Below are positions 46,142 through 54,070 of a DNA stretch of 64,000 bases, piece by piece. The stretch is from Bacteroidales bacterium (GTDB lineage Bacteria; Bacteroidota; Bacteroidia; Bacteroidales; JAADGE01), in contig JAIORQ010000052.1 of assembly GCA_021108035.1 (NCBI GenBank), positions 168,782-232,781 on the forward strand. Direction: 5' to 3'. The notes under the pieces were generated by a model. It was not told the origin of the DNA, ran no database searches, and saw only the letters and a list, made by a program, of their open reading frames with translations. The translations under genes were made by a program, and so were the position numbers. Every line of letters begins with the position of its first letter. Position 1 is the first letter of the stretch.

Positions 46142-46164
46142 ATCTTTTTCTAAAAATTCTTATT

Positions 46165-49100
46165 ATGGCAAAAATACTCGGATTAGATCTCGGAACAAAC
46201 TCAATTGGTTGGGCGGTTGTAGATGATAAAAATGAAGAAATACTCGGAACAGGAATTAGAATTTTTCCGGAAGGGGTAGTTGCAAAAACTATCGGAACCG
46301 GGGACAGAGAAGTTTCAAAAAATGCTGCACGCAGAGAGAGCAGACAATCTCGCAGAGGATTTTACAGACATCGTTTAAGAAGAATTAAACTGTTAGAAGC
46401 TCTTATTGAATTTAAAATGTGTCCTTTGACTGTTGAGGAATTAAAACAATGGAAAAAATATGATAAGAAAAAAGGACAAGCAGGTAAAACTTTCCCAAAT
46501 TCACCTGAATTTATCAGTTGGCTGAAATTAAACCCTTACCAATTAAGAGCAAAAGCACTTAACGAAGATATCAGTCTGTTTGAATTAGGCAGAATTTTTT
46601 ATCATCTTATACAAAGACGCGGTTTTTTAAGTAACAGAAAAGGTAATGAAGAAGGTAAAATATTTTCAGGTAAAGATAATATGACCGGTATTAATGAAAC
46701 TGAAAACCAAATCAAAGATAAAACACTCGGTGCTTATTTGAATTCTGTTATTCCAAAAGAAAATGAACCGTATAAAAATATAACTGATGAAAGCGGAAAA
46801 GAACTGCGTGCCAGAGGCAGATATACATTGCGAGATATGTATGTTGATGAGTTTGAGAAGATTTGGCAAAGGCAATCAGAAAAACTCGGACTTACTTCTA
46901 TACAAAAAGAAGTAAAAAAAGAAAGTATTATATCAGGTTCAATAAATAACAAACGAAACAAACACAGAATTGAAAAACTGACAGAAAGTAAAGGCAAACA
47001 AAATGTAAAGCTTGCAGGCAATAAACTTACAGTTACAGAATACATTTCGTTAAAAGAATATTTGGCAGGTGAAATATATTATGATGATGAAGGAAACATA
47101 AAACACAAAAGCCAAGAAAGTGTATTGTTTTATCAACGTCCGTTACGTTCGCAGAAAGGATTGCTTGCAAAATGCAGTTTTGAAGGACGAAAATTCTACG
47201 ATAAGAAAAATAAACGTTGGCGAACTGCCGGACCAACTCCTTGCCCTTTGTCTCATCCTGAATTTGAGGAATTCAGAGCTTTGCAGTTTATTAATAATAT
47301 AGAATACGGAGCTAAAAAAAGACTTGATGAACACCAAAGGCAAATGCTTTATGATTTATTCAATAAAAAAGATGCCGGCTTTGATTTTAAACTTATTCCC
47401 AAAGAGCTAAAACTCACTTATGAAACATTTAATTATGCTGATGATTTTAAAGCAGCCGGGAATTATACAAATTCAAAATTAAGCAAACTTTTTAAAGCTG
47501 ATATTTGGGAAGCACACAAAGAAGAAATTTGGCATTGTTTCTATTTCTTTGATGACAATGATAAACTTATTGAAAAATTAAAAGATGATTTTGATTTATC
47601 CGAAAAAGATGAAGAAAAAGTCGGAAAAATAAAGTTAAAAGACGGATATGCAAGTGTTTCATTAAAAGCAATCAGAAATATTACACCTTTTTTGAAAAAA
47701 GGATATAAATTAAGTGATGCAGTTTTGCTTGGAGGTGTCAGAAATGCCTTTAAAACAACAAATAAAGAGAATGAATCGTATGACAGATGGAAGAATTTCA
47801 ATAGTGAACACGAAAAAATTGAAAAAGACATAATTCATATAAATAAAGATAAGAAAAACAAAGAAGGAGAGGCAATAAAAAGAATTAAGGAGTATTTATA
47901 TGAAAATTGCGGTTTTGAAAAGGATGATAAAAATTTTAAAAAACTTTATCATCACAGTCAAGAAATTGAGCAAAAAAAGATACAGGATAAACTTGATAAA
48001 ATTGAAAATTTAAGAAATCCGATTGTTCAACAAGGATTAAATGAACTTCGCCGTGTAGTTAATACATTACTTAAAGAACACGGTAAATTTGATAAGATAA
48101 AAGTTGAACTTGGCAGAAACCTAAAAATGGGAAAGAAGCAACGCCAAGAAACAACGTTTAGAATTAAAGAGAATAATACAAAAAATGACGAAGCAAGAGA
48201 AAAACTTTCTGAATACGGTTTAGCACATTCAAGAGAAAATGTTCAAAAATATTTGCTGTGGAAAGAAATTGAAGACAGAAGCGGCACTGCAAAATGTCCT
48301 TATACCGGAAAAACAATTAATATAAGTGATTTGCTCGGCAAAGAAAACAAATTTCAAATAGAACATATTTTTCCTCGAAGCACATCACTTGACGACAGTT
48401 TTGGTAATAAAACCCTTTGCGAAGCAAAATTTAACGGTCTTAAAGGAAATAAAACACCACATCAATTTTATAAAGAAAACAATGATGCTAAACTTTGGGG
48501 CGGTGCAAAATCTTGGGATGATATAAAACAAAGAGCATTTAAACTTTTACCTTACAGAAAAGCAAAACGTTTCACAGCCGAAAAAGTTGATGAGAAAGCT
48601 GACGGTTTTATTGAAAGACAATTGAATGATACACGATATATGAGCAAAAAAGCAAAGGAAATACTTTCGCAAATTTGCCCGAAAGACGACATAAGAGTTA
48701 TGCCGGGTAGTGTAACTTCTGAATTAAGACACCTTTGGGGTTTGAATAACATTCTGCAACCTGTTGAAGTATTGGATTTTAAAGGTGCAAAAATAAATAT
48801 CGACAAAGCTGAAAAGCACCGGGTAGTTTTTGATGAAAAAGGAGAAGTTTTAGGTCTTTACCCAATAAATAACGTTAAACCAACTTTAAAATTGAACGAA
48901 ATTACAATTTCAGGTTATCTTAATAATAAAGGTGAATTTTCTTCAAAATATATTTCAGTAAAATCAAAACATGAGGAATTAACAGGCGATAGTTTTAAAG
49001 GTGAGTATTGGAAAAAACTGCAATTATCAACTGAACCTTTGCATATTGAAAAAATGTTTACAGATAAACCTGAAGTTGCGGACGATGAAATTGTTTTAAG

Positions 49101-50823
49101 AGGAAAAGTTGCAAAGAAGTATTTTGAGAACGATACAATCGGAAAGAAAATAAAAACAGAATTTGAAGACGGTTATTATTGGGCAAAATTTAAAGTAAAG
49201 GATATTAAGTTTGAAAAACCTGTACCCAAAAAACAACCAAAGAAAAAAGTCGGACAAATTTTACTTTACGGAAATATTGAAGATGCAATTTTTAAGTCCT
49301 ACATATTTGAATGTCAAACAGGAGAAGCAGACGGCAAATATTGGGCAATAATTGATTTGGATTTTAATAATATTGAATTTTCAAATACAATGAACCCAAA
49401 ACCTGAAACCGATGATAATACAATTCTGATACAAGGAAGCGTAAACGAAAACAGTTTGTTCTCCTCTGATATTGACAATGAACATAATTTTGAAACAAAG
49501 CTGTCGCAAGGTAAATATTGGACAATATTTGAAATTGAAAAAGAAGATGCAAAACTATATCCTCAAATAAACCTTGAACCTGAATTGCAGGAAAAACAAA
49601 AAATTGTTGAAGGAACTGTTTGGGTTGATAAATATACCGGAGAAATTAAATTTGACCCGAAAAAGAACAGAGATGACCACAGACACCATGCAATAGATGC
49701 TATAACAATTGCACTTACAGAGCAATCTTACTTGCAAAAATTAAGCACATACAATGCACAATTAGATGATAAAAGAAGAGGCAAAGGCGACAAACCTACT
49801 TTTGAAAAACCTTGGGATAATTTTTATAATGATGCAAAAAAAGCAGCTTCCGAAATGCTTATTTCACATAAAGCAAATAATAAAGTCTTGACAAAAATCA
49901 ATAAAGTAATTCATAAAAAAGGAAGAAAATTTACAAGTAAAGGCTATGCTGCCGGAGGGCAATTACATAAAGAAAATGTTTACGGAAAACGTCAAGCTCC
50001 GAGTAGTGAAAAGCCTTACTATCATATCCGGAAAACTGTTGACAGTTTAAAAGATAATCAAGTTAAGAAGATTGTTGACGAAAGAATTAAAAAAATAATT
50101 CTAAAAGCAAGAGAACAAGAAAAAATAATTAAAAAGGAAATTGAAGAATTAAATAAGTTGTTGAAAAAAGCAAAAACAGATTTTGAAGAAAGTGATATTC
50201 AAAAGCAAATAGAGCAAAAGCAAGAAGACATAAAGATGTTATACACTTTGCCAAATAAAAACGGAGAACCTGTGCCTATAAGAAAAGTACGAATAAAAGA
50301 AAATCTCGGAAACATGATGCAACTGAAAGATAAAAAAGTTTTTGCAGAGAAAAAAGGAGAAGAAACAGAACTTAACCAATATGTAAACCCGCGAAACAAC
50401 CATCATGTTGCTATATACAAGAATGCAGAAGGAGAATTATTTGAAAAAGTTGTAACTTTTTGGGAAGCAGTTGAACGTAAAAAAGAAGGATTGTCGGTTA
50501 TTGATAAAACACCAAAAGACGGCAGTAAATTTATCACTTCATTAGAGATTAATGATATGTTTTTGTTGGATATTAATCCTGTCAAGGTTGATTTTGATAA
50601 TCCAAATTATGCTCTTTTGAGTATGTTTTTATATAGAGTTCAAAAAATTACATCTGGAGTTTATACTTTTACACATCATTTAGAAAGTAATATCAATGTT
50701 GATAAATATAAGTTTAATCCGGAAACAGAAGTGTTCCCAAAGGTTTTAAGAAAAAGTAAAGGGTCGTTAAATGGAATTAAAGTAAAAATAGATATTCTCG
50801 GACGAATATCAAAAGTTGATTAA
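46165..50823 (+). CDS. cas9: Cas9 endonuclease, type II-C, unusually large
   Basis: The product is 1552 residues. RuvC-I is ILGLDLGTNSIGWAVVDD with D8; an arginine-rich bridge helix follows (AARRESRQSRRGFYRHRLRR, ~54-73). RuvC-II is KIKVELGRN with E648. HNH is CPYTGKTINIS...QIEHIFPRS with H734 and NGLKGNKTP. RuvC-III is DDHRHHAIDAIT with H1175 and D1178, so all catalytic residues are present. HNH and RuvC-III are 441 residues apart, against about 140-180 in SpyCas9 and NmeCas9. The extra ~260 residues include three tandem repeats (~975-1020, ~1031-1072, ~1085-1132), each ending GxYWaxFxvxdikF. The C-terminus (from ~1330, with NNHHVAIY) is the wedge/PAM-interacting region, after a coiled coil at ~1310-1350. 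It is guided by crRNA and tracrRNA to cut DNA. Confidence 0.98.
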   Translation: MAKILGLDLGTNSIGWAVVDDKNEEILGTGIRIFPEGVVAKTIGTGDREVSKNAARRESRQSRRGFYRHRLRRIKLLEALIEFKMCPLTVEELKQWKKYDKKKGQAGKTFPNSPEFISWLKLNPYQLRAKALNEDISLFELGRIFYHLIQRRGFLSNRKGNEEGKIFSGKDNMTGINETENQIKDKTLGAYLNSVIPKENEPYKNITDESGKELRARGRYTLRDMYVDEFEKIWQRQSEKLGLTSIQKEVKKESIISGSINNKRNKHRIEKLTESKGKQNVKLAGNKLTVTEYISLKEYLAGEIYYDDEGNIKHKSQESVLFYQRPLRSQKGLLAKCSFEGRKFYDKKNKRWRTAGPTPCPLSHPEFEEFRALQFINNIEYGAKKRLDEHQRQMLYDLFNKKDAGFDFKLIPKELKLTYETFNYADDFKAAGNYTNSKLSKLFKADIWEAHKEEIWHCFYFFDDNDKLIEKLKDDFDLSEKDEEKVGKIKLKDGYASVSLKAIRNITPFLKKGYKLSDAVLLGGVRNAFKTTNKENESYDRWKNFNSEHEKIEKDIIHINKDKKNKEGEAIKRIKEYLYENCGFEKDDKNFKKLYHHSQEIEQKKIQDKLDKIENLRNPIVQQGLNELRRVVNTLLKEHGKFDKIKVELGRNLKMGKKQRQETTFRIKENNTKNDEAREKLSEYGLAHSRENVQKYLLWKEIEDRSGTAKCPYTGKTINISDLLGKENKFQIEHIFPRSTSLDDSFGNKTLCEAKFNGLKGNKTPHQFYKENNDAKLWGGAKSWDDIKQRAFKLLPYRKAKRFTAEKVDEKADGFIERQLNDTRYMSKKAKEILSQICPKDDIRVMPGSVTSELRHLWGLNNILQPVEVLDFKGAKINIDKAEKHRVVFDEKGEVLGLYPINNVKPTLKLNEITISGYLNNKGEFSSKYISVKSKHEELTGDSFKGEYWKKLQLSTEPLHIEKMFTDKPEVADDEIVLRGKVAKKYFENDTIGKKIKTEFEDGYYWAKFKVKDIKFEKPVPKKQPKKKVGQILLYGNIEDAIFKSYIFECQTGEADGKYWAIIDLDFNNIEFSNTMNPKPETDDNTILIQGSVNENSLFSSDIDNEHNFETKLSQGKYWTIFEIEKEDAKLYPQINLEPELQEKQKIVEGTVWVDKYTGEIKFDPKKNRDDHRHHAIDAITIALTEQSYLQKLSTYNAQLDDKRRGKGDKPTFEKPWDNFYNDAKKAASEMLISHKANNKVLTKINKVIHKKGRKFTSKGYAAGGQLHKENVYGKRQAPSSEKPYYHIRKTVDSLKDNQVKKIVDERIKKIILKAREQEKIIKKEIEELNKLLKKAKTDFEESDIQKQIEQKQEDIKMLYTLPNKNGEPVPIRKVRIKENLGNMMQLKDKKVFAEKKGEETELNQYVNPRNNHHVAIYKNAEGELFEKVVTFWEAVERKKEGLSVIDKTPKDGSKFITSLEINDMFLLDINPVKVDFDNPNYALLSMFLYRVQKITSGVYTFTHHLESNINVDKYKFNPETEVFPKVLRKSKGSLNGIKVKIDILGRISKVD

Positions 50824-50840
50824 TTGGCAGACAGTACATA

Positions 50841-50873
50841 AACCCCGACAGGGTTTTGAACCCTGTCGGGGTT
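50841..50873. repeat. REP palindrome downstream of cas9
   Basis: AACCCCGACAGGGTT (50841-50855) and its exact complement (50859-50873) around a 3-base loop. It differs from the other copies here in having CCGACAGGG instead of CTGACAGGG. It could also end cas9 transcription. Confidence 0.85.
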
Positions 50874-50907
50874 GGAATAAGATGAAAATAAAAAAAACCA
50901 AACAAAC

Positions 50908-51549
50908 ATGTCTCAAAAAATAGTACCCATAGAACACGATAAATTTTATCATATTTATAATCAAGCTGTAAACGGAGAAAATCTTTTTCGCGAAAAAGCA
51001 AATTATTCATATTTTTTAAAGCAATATGATAAATATATAGAACCTGTTGCAGAAACTTTTGCTTGGTGTTTAATGCCTAATCATTTTCATGTGCTTGTGA
51101 GGATAAAAGAAGAAGATGAAATTGATAAAAGATGTTTGCCAATCCCTGTCAGGGTTCAAAACCCTGACAGGGATTATTATGCGAATATTAAAATAAAACA
51201 TCCTTCAAAATATTTTTCAGATTTATTCAATTCATACACGCAAGCTTATAATAAAAAATACAACAGAAGCGGAACTTTATTTAAACGACCTTTTAAAAGA
51301 ATATGGGTTGACAATGAAAAATATTATAAGAATTTAGCAGTTTACATTAATAATAATCCTGTTCATCACGGATTTGTTAAAGATACAATTGAATATCCTT
51401 GGACATCATTTTTAACATTTAAATCAAATAAACCAACAAAATTAAAAAGAGATGAAGTTTTGGATTGGTTTGATGATATTGAAAATTTTGTATATTTACA
51501 CAAAAAAGAAGATAATAGTGCAGGTTTTGAAAAATATATTATTGAATAA
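50908..51549 (+). CDS. REP-associated tyrosine transposase (RAYT, Y1 HUH family)
   Basis: The product is 213 residues. The start (HDKFYHIYNQAVNGENLF) and the block FAWCLMPNHFHVLVRI with the HUH histidines H59 and H61 are typical; a catalytic tyrosine is expected in SYTQAYNKKYNRSGTLF (Y110 or Y114), and PVHHG and the Y-PWTSF ending follow. RAYTs are single-copy relatives of IS200/IS605 TnpA that spread REP palindromes. Palindromes flank this gene on both sides. One lies inside the gene, at residues ~78-91 (IPVRVQNPDRDYY), and stays in frame. The gene separates cas9 from the CRISPR array. Confidence 0.9.
   Translation: MSQKIVPIEHDKFYHIYNQAVNGENLFREKANYSYFLKQYDKYIEPVAETFAWCLMPNHFHVLVRIKEEDEIDKRCLPIPVRVQNPDRDYYANIKIKHPSKYFSDLFNSYTQAYNKKYNRSGTLFKRPFKRIWVDNEKYYKNLAVYINNNPVHHGFVKDTIEYPWTSFLTFKSNKPTKLKRDEVLDWFDDIENFVYLHKKEDNSAGFEKYIIE
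51141..51175. repeat. REP palindrome inside the RAYT gene
   Basis: AATCCCTGTCAGGGTT (51141-51156), a CAA loop, and the exact complement (51160-51175). The reading frame passes through it without a stop. Confidence 0.9.
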
Positions 51550-51557
51550 TATCGCAG

Positions 51558-51598
51558 AATTATCCCTGTCAGGGTTCCAAACCCTGACAGGGATAATT
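51558..51598. repeat. REP palindrome downstream of the RAYT gene
   Basis: A stem of about 19 bp with core TTATCCCTGTCAGGGTT (51560-51576) and its complement (51580-51596), loop CCA. It begins eight bases after the RAYT stop. Further half-sites follow at ~51613 (CCTGTCAGAC) and ~51679 (CTGACAGGGTTG). Confidence 0.85.
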
Positions 51599-51694
51599 TA
51601 CAGCGAAAAATCCTGTCAGACTTGTTTAAATAAGCAGATTATTAAACAAAAAATCATATGTAATAAATTGATAAATTCTGACAGGGTTGATGAA

Positions 51695-53376
51695 CAAAGG
51701 GTTTGATTGCAAAAGGAAATTGAGTATATTCCTTTTTTATCGCAATCAATTTTAGCGTCGGTTGTGGTTTGATTGCAAAAGGAAATTGAGTATATTGAAT
51801 ATTGAATGGAATGATTTAAACGAAGTGTTGTGGTTTGATTGCAAAAGGAAATTGAGTATATTGATTCTTAAAACTTTCGATTTGTTTCTCTGTTGTGGTT
51901 TGATTGCAAAAGGAAATTGAGTATATTGCTACTGACGGCAGTATCTTAATTCGCTCAGTTGTGGTTTGATTGCAAAAGGAAATTGAGTATATTGGTAATA
52001 GTTTAGCAGAACTATATATAATTGTTGTGGTTTGATTGCAAAAGGAAATTGAGTATATTTTGCAAGACAAAATATTAAAGATGTTAAAAGTTGTGGTTTG
52101 ATTGCAAAAGGAAATTGAGTATATTAGTTCCAAGTTTGATTTGGATGCTGCACTGTTGTGGTTTGATTGCAAAAGGAAATTGAGTATATTAGAGAACAAA
52201 AGAAAAAAGATCGTGAAAGTGTTGTGGTTTGATTGCAAAAGGAAATTGAGTATATTAACGCACACGTGAGTAACTGTATTAGCGGCGTTGTGGTTTGATT
52301 GCAAAAGGAAATTGAGTATATTTATCAAGATGAAAACTTTATAGGAACATGGTTGTGGTTTGATTGCAAAAGGAAATTGAGTATATTTTGGAGCTGCTGT
52401 TAAAGCATGGTTTGATGGTTGTGGTTTGATTGCAAAAGGAAATTGAGTATATTGGCAGGTGTACGATTGACAATAGGTCAAGCGTTGTGGTTTGATTGCA
52501 AAAGGAAATTGAGTATATTTGCAACAAAGTACGCAACCGATCCTATTAGGTTGTGGTTTGATTGCAAAAGGAAATTGAGTATATTATCGTTTAAATTAAG
52601 TGATAATGATAAATTGTTGTGGTTTGATTGCAAAAGGAAATTGAGTATATTCTTAATTTTAAATGCAAGTGTGATTCGGAAGTTGTGGTTTGATTGCAAA
52701 AGGAAATTGAGTATATTGTACATGATTTTGAAAATACACTTCTTATTGTTGTGGTTTGATTGCAAAAGGAAATTGAGTATATTAAAATTCAAATTTATAT
52801 TAATGCCTACATGGTTGTGGTTTGATTGCAAAAGGAAATTGAGTATATTTCCCAATACAGCAAGTGTACCTGATAACAGTTGTGGTTTGATTGCAAAAGG
52901 AAATTGAGTATATTATTACAAGCAGAAATGTTAGCTCTTAATGTGTTGTGGTTTGATTGCAAAAGGAAATTGAGTATATTAAGATTTAATTTATGAAAAA
53001 ATACAGATTAGTTGTGGTTTGATTGCAAAAGGAAATTGAGTATATTAACGAAGACGGAATTAAGTTAATAGATATAGTTGTGGTTTGATTGCAAAAGGAA
53101 ATTGAGTATATTTTAAAAGAACATACCCTACACACGATGGTGTTGTGGTTTGATTGCAAAAGGAAATTGAGTATATTAAAGAAAAGCTGACATACCAATC
53201 ATTATTAGGTTGTGGTTTGATTGCAAAAGGAAATTGAGTATATTAATTCCTTGATATTGAAGCATACAATGTTACGTTGTGGTTTGATTGCAAAAGGAAA
53301 TTGAGTATATTGCAGAGTTTTTCTTATAAATATTGTCGCTGTTGTGGTTTGATTGCAAAAGGAAATTGAGTATATT
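51695..53376 (+). CRISPR. Type II-C CRISPR array, 26 repeats and 25 spacers
   Basis: The repeat is 36 bp, beginning GTTGTGGTTTGATTGC and ending AAATTGAGTATATT. Repeats 2-26 look identical. Spacers are 29-31 bp (17 of 30, six of 29, two of 31). Repeat 1 (51695-51730) has lost agreement in its first five bases (CAAAG for GTTGT) and lies just after a REP half-site. The anti-repeat of the tracrRNA pairs with the 5' part of the repeat, so crRNAs are read on the plus strand as spacer followed by repeat. Each repeat contains TTTG (positions 8-11), 19 bases, then TATATT (31-36), the geometry of a Bacteroidota promoter. No spacer was seen to match other DNA in the window, though this was not searched exhaustively. 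Confidence 0.99.
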
Positions 53377-53430
53377 ATATTGTTAAATAACTTTATAATA
53401 TACAGCAAATTACAACAAAATCGCAACAAA
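53377..53430. promoter_or_regulatory. Candidate leader at the cas2 end of the array
   Basis: An AT-rich, repeat-free stretch follows the last, fully conserved repeat. The opposite end of the array carries the only degenerate repeat, which normally marks the oldest end. By that rule the leader, where Cas1-Cas2 add spacers, is here. This is inference. Confidence 0.45.
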
Positions 53431-53477
53431 AAAAATGAATGTTTTTATTTCTGATTTTCAAGATAACATTCATTTTT
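53431..53477. terminator. 13-bp hairpin with A and T flanks after the array
   Basis: AAAAATGAATGTT (53431-53443) pairs exactly with AACATTCATTTTT (53465-53477), loop 21 bases. It may stop transcripts leaving the array, or be part of the leader. Confidence 0.55.
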
Positions 53478-53504
53478 ATCGTTCAATTGAAGCAGGAATA
53501 TATT

Positions 53505-53660
53505 CAAAAATCAAGTCCCGAAAAGTCCCGCTCCGCATGGAGTGGGGCAGGGATGCGATTGTTAGTGGTAAAAACCCTGTCAGGGTAGGTTTTTTAAATG
53601 ATAAAAGAATACAAATTATTTACTTGTTATCTTATTACAAAACCTTGACAGGGTTAATAT
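53505..53660. repeat. REP-type remnants between array and cas2
   Basis: A GTCCCGCTCCGCATGGAGTG hairpin followed by GGGCAGGGATGCG (about 53513-53557), a CCCTGTCAGGG motif (53575-53585) and a TTGACAGGG half-site (~53645) lie close together. The first looks like a second class of Bacteroidota REP. Open frame 53435-53746 runs through these elements and is not considered a gene. Confidence 0.55.
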
Positions 53661-53681
53661 CAGGATACTTACAAACAATTT

Positions 53682-54020
53682 CTAAAAAATTTCCAATTGC
53701 CTCGGAGCATTTTTTACCGGTTTTTCAGTTTTACCCCAAAAATTAATGATATTTCCGTATTGCTTATCAGTTACAGGCAAGATATTTACATGTCCTTTTT
53801 CGGGTATGGCACTTTCCACACGTTTTATATGAACATTCATGTTTTCACGGCTTGCACAATGTCGCACGTAAACAGAATATTGCATCATTGTAAAACCGTC
53901 ATCCAACAAAGATTTGCGAAATTTTGTTGCTCTGCGTCTTCCCTTTTTGGTAGTAACCGGTAAATCAAAAAATACAAATAACCACATAATTCTATAGGCA
54001 TTTAATCTGATTTGATGCAT
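53682..54020 (-). CDS. cas2: CRISPR-associated protein Cas2
   Basis: The product is 112 residues. The N-terminal part RLNAYRIMWLFVFFDLPVTT contains the Cas2 ferredoxin-fold first strand with the conserved aspartate (FFDLP). KGRRRATKFRKSLLDDGFTMMQYSVYVRHC is typical of type II-C Cas2 proteins. Cas2 dimerises and bridges Cas1 dimers in the spacer integration complex. It lies 50 bp downstream of cas1 on the same strand, with a REP half-site between (54046-54058). Transcription runs toward the array, convergent with cas9 and the crRNAs. Confidence 0.97.
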   Translation of the reverse strand: MHQIRLNAYRIMWLFVFFDLPVTTKKGRRRATKFRKSLLDDGFTMMQYSVYVRHCASRENMNVHIKRVESAIPEKGHVNILPVTDKQYGNIINFWGKTEKPVKNAPRQLEIF

Positions 54021-54070
54021 TTTATTTATTTAATATAACTGCTGACCCCTGACAGGGTTTTTAGTCAAAT

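Larger units (their letters stand above)
45795..46281 (+). repeat. cas9-locus 5' block (copy 2, functional locus)
   Basis: This is the counterpart of 12155-12641. It holds ~210 bp of AT-rich DNA, the tracrRNA, the divergent promoters, and the first ~39 codons of cas9. Its left edge is the point where the decayed transposase is cut. Confidence 0.9.

Noticed and set aside
52419..52907. Long open frames on both strands across the CRISPR array (also 51816-52481, 52478-52855, 53205-53429)
   Set aside because: They are translations of the repeat itself (repeating LWFDCKRKLSI or ILNFLLQSNHN) and exist only because the repeat has no stop in those frames.
51731..53340. Spacers matching other DNA in this window (self-targeting)
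   Set aside because: No match was noticed for those compared by eye, but this is not an exhaustive search, so no claim is made.
53435..53746. 103-codon open frame between array and cas2
   Set aside because: It runs through a hairpin and several REP elements, overlaps the 3' end of cas2, and has no protein-like pattern.
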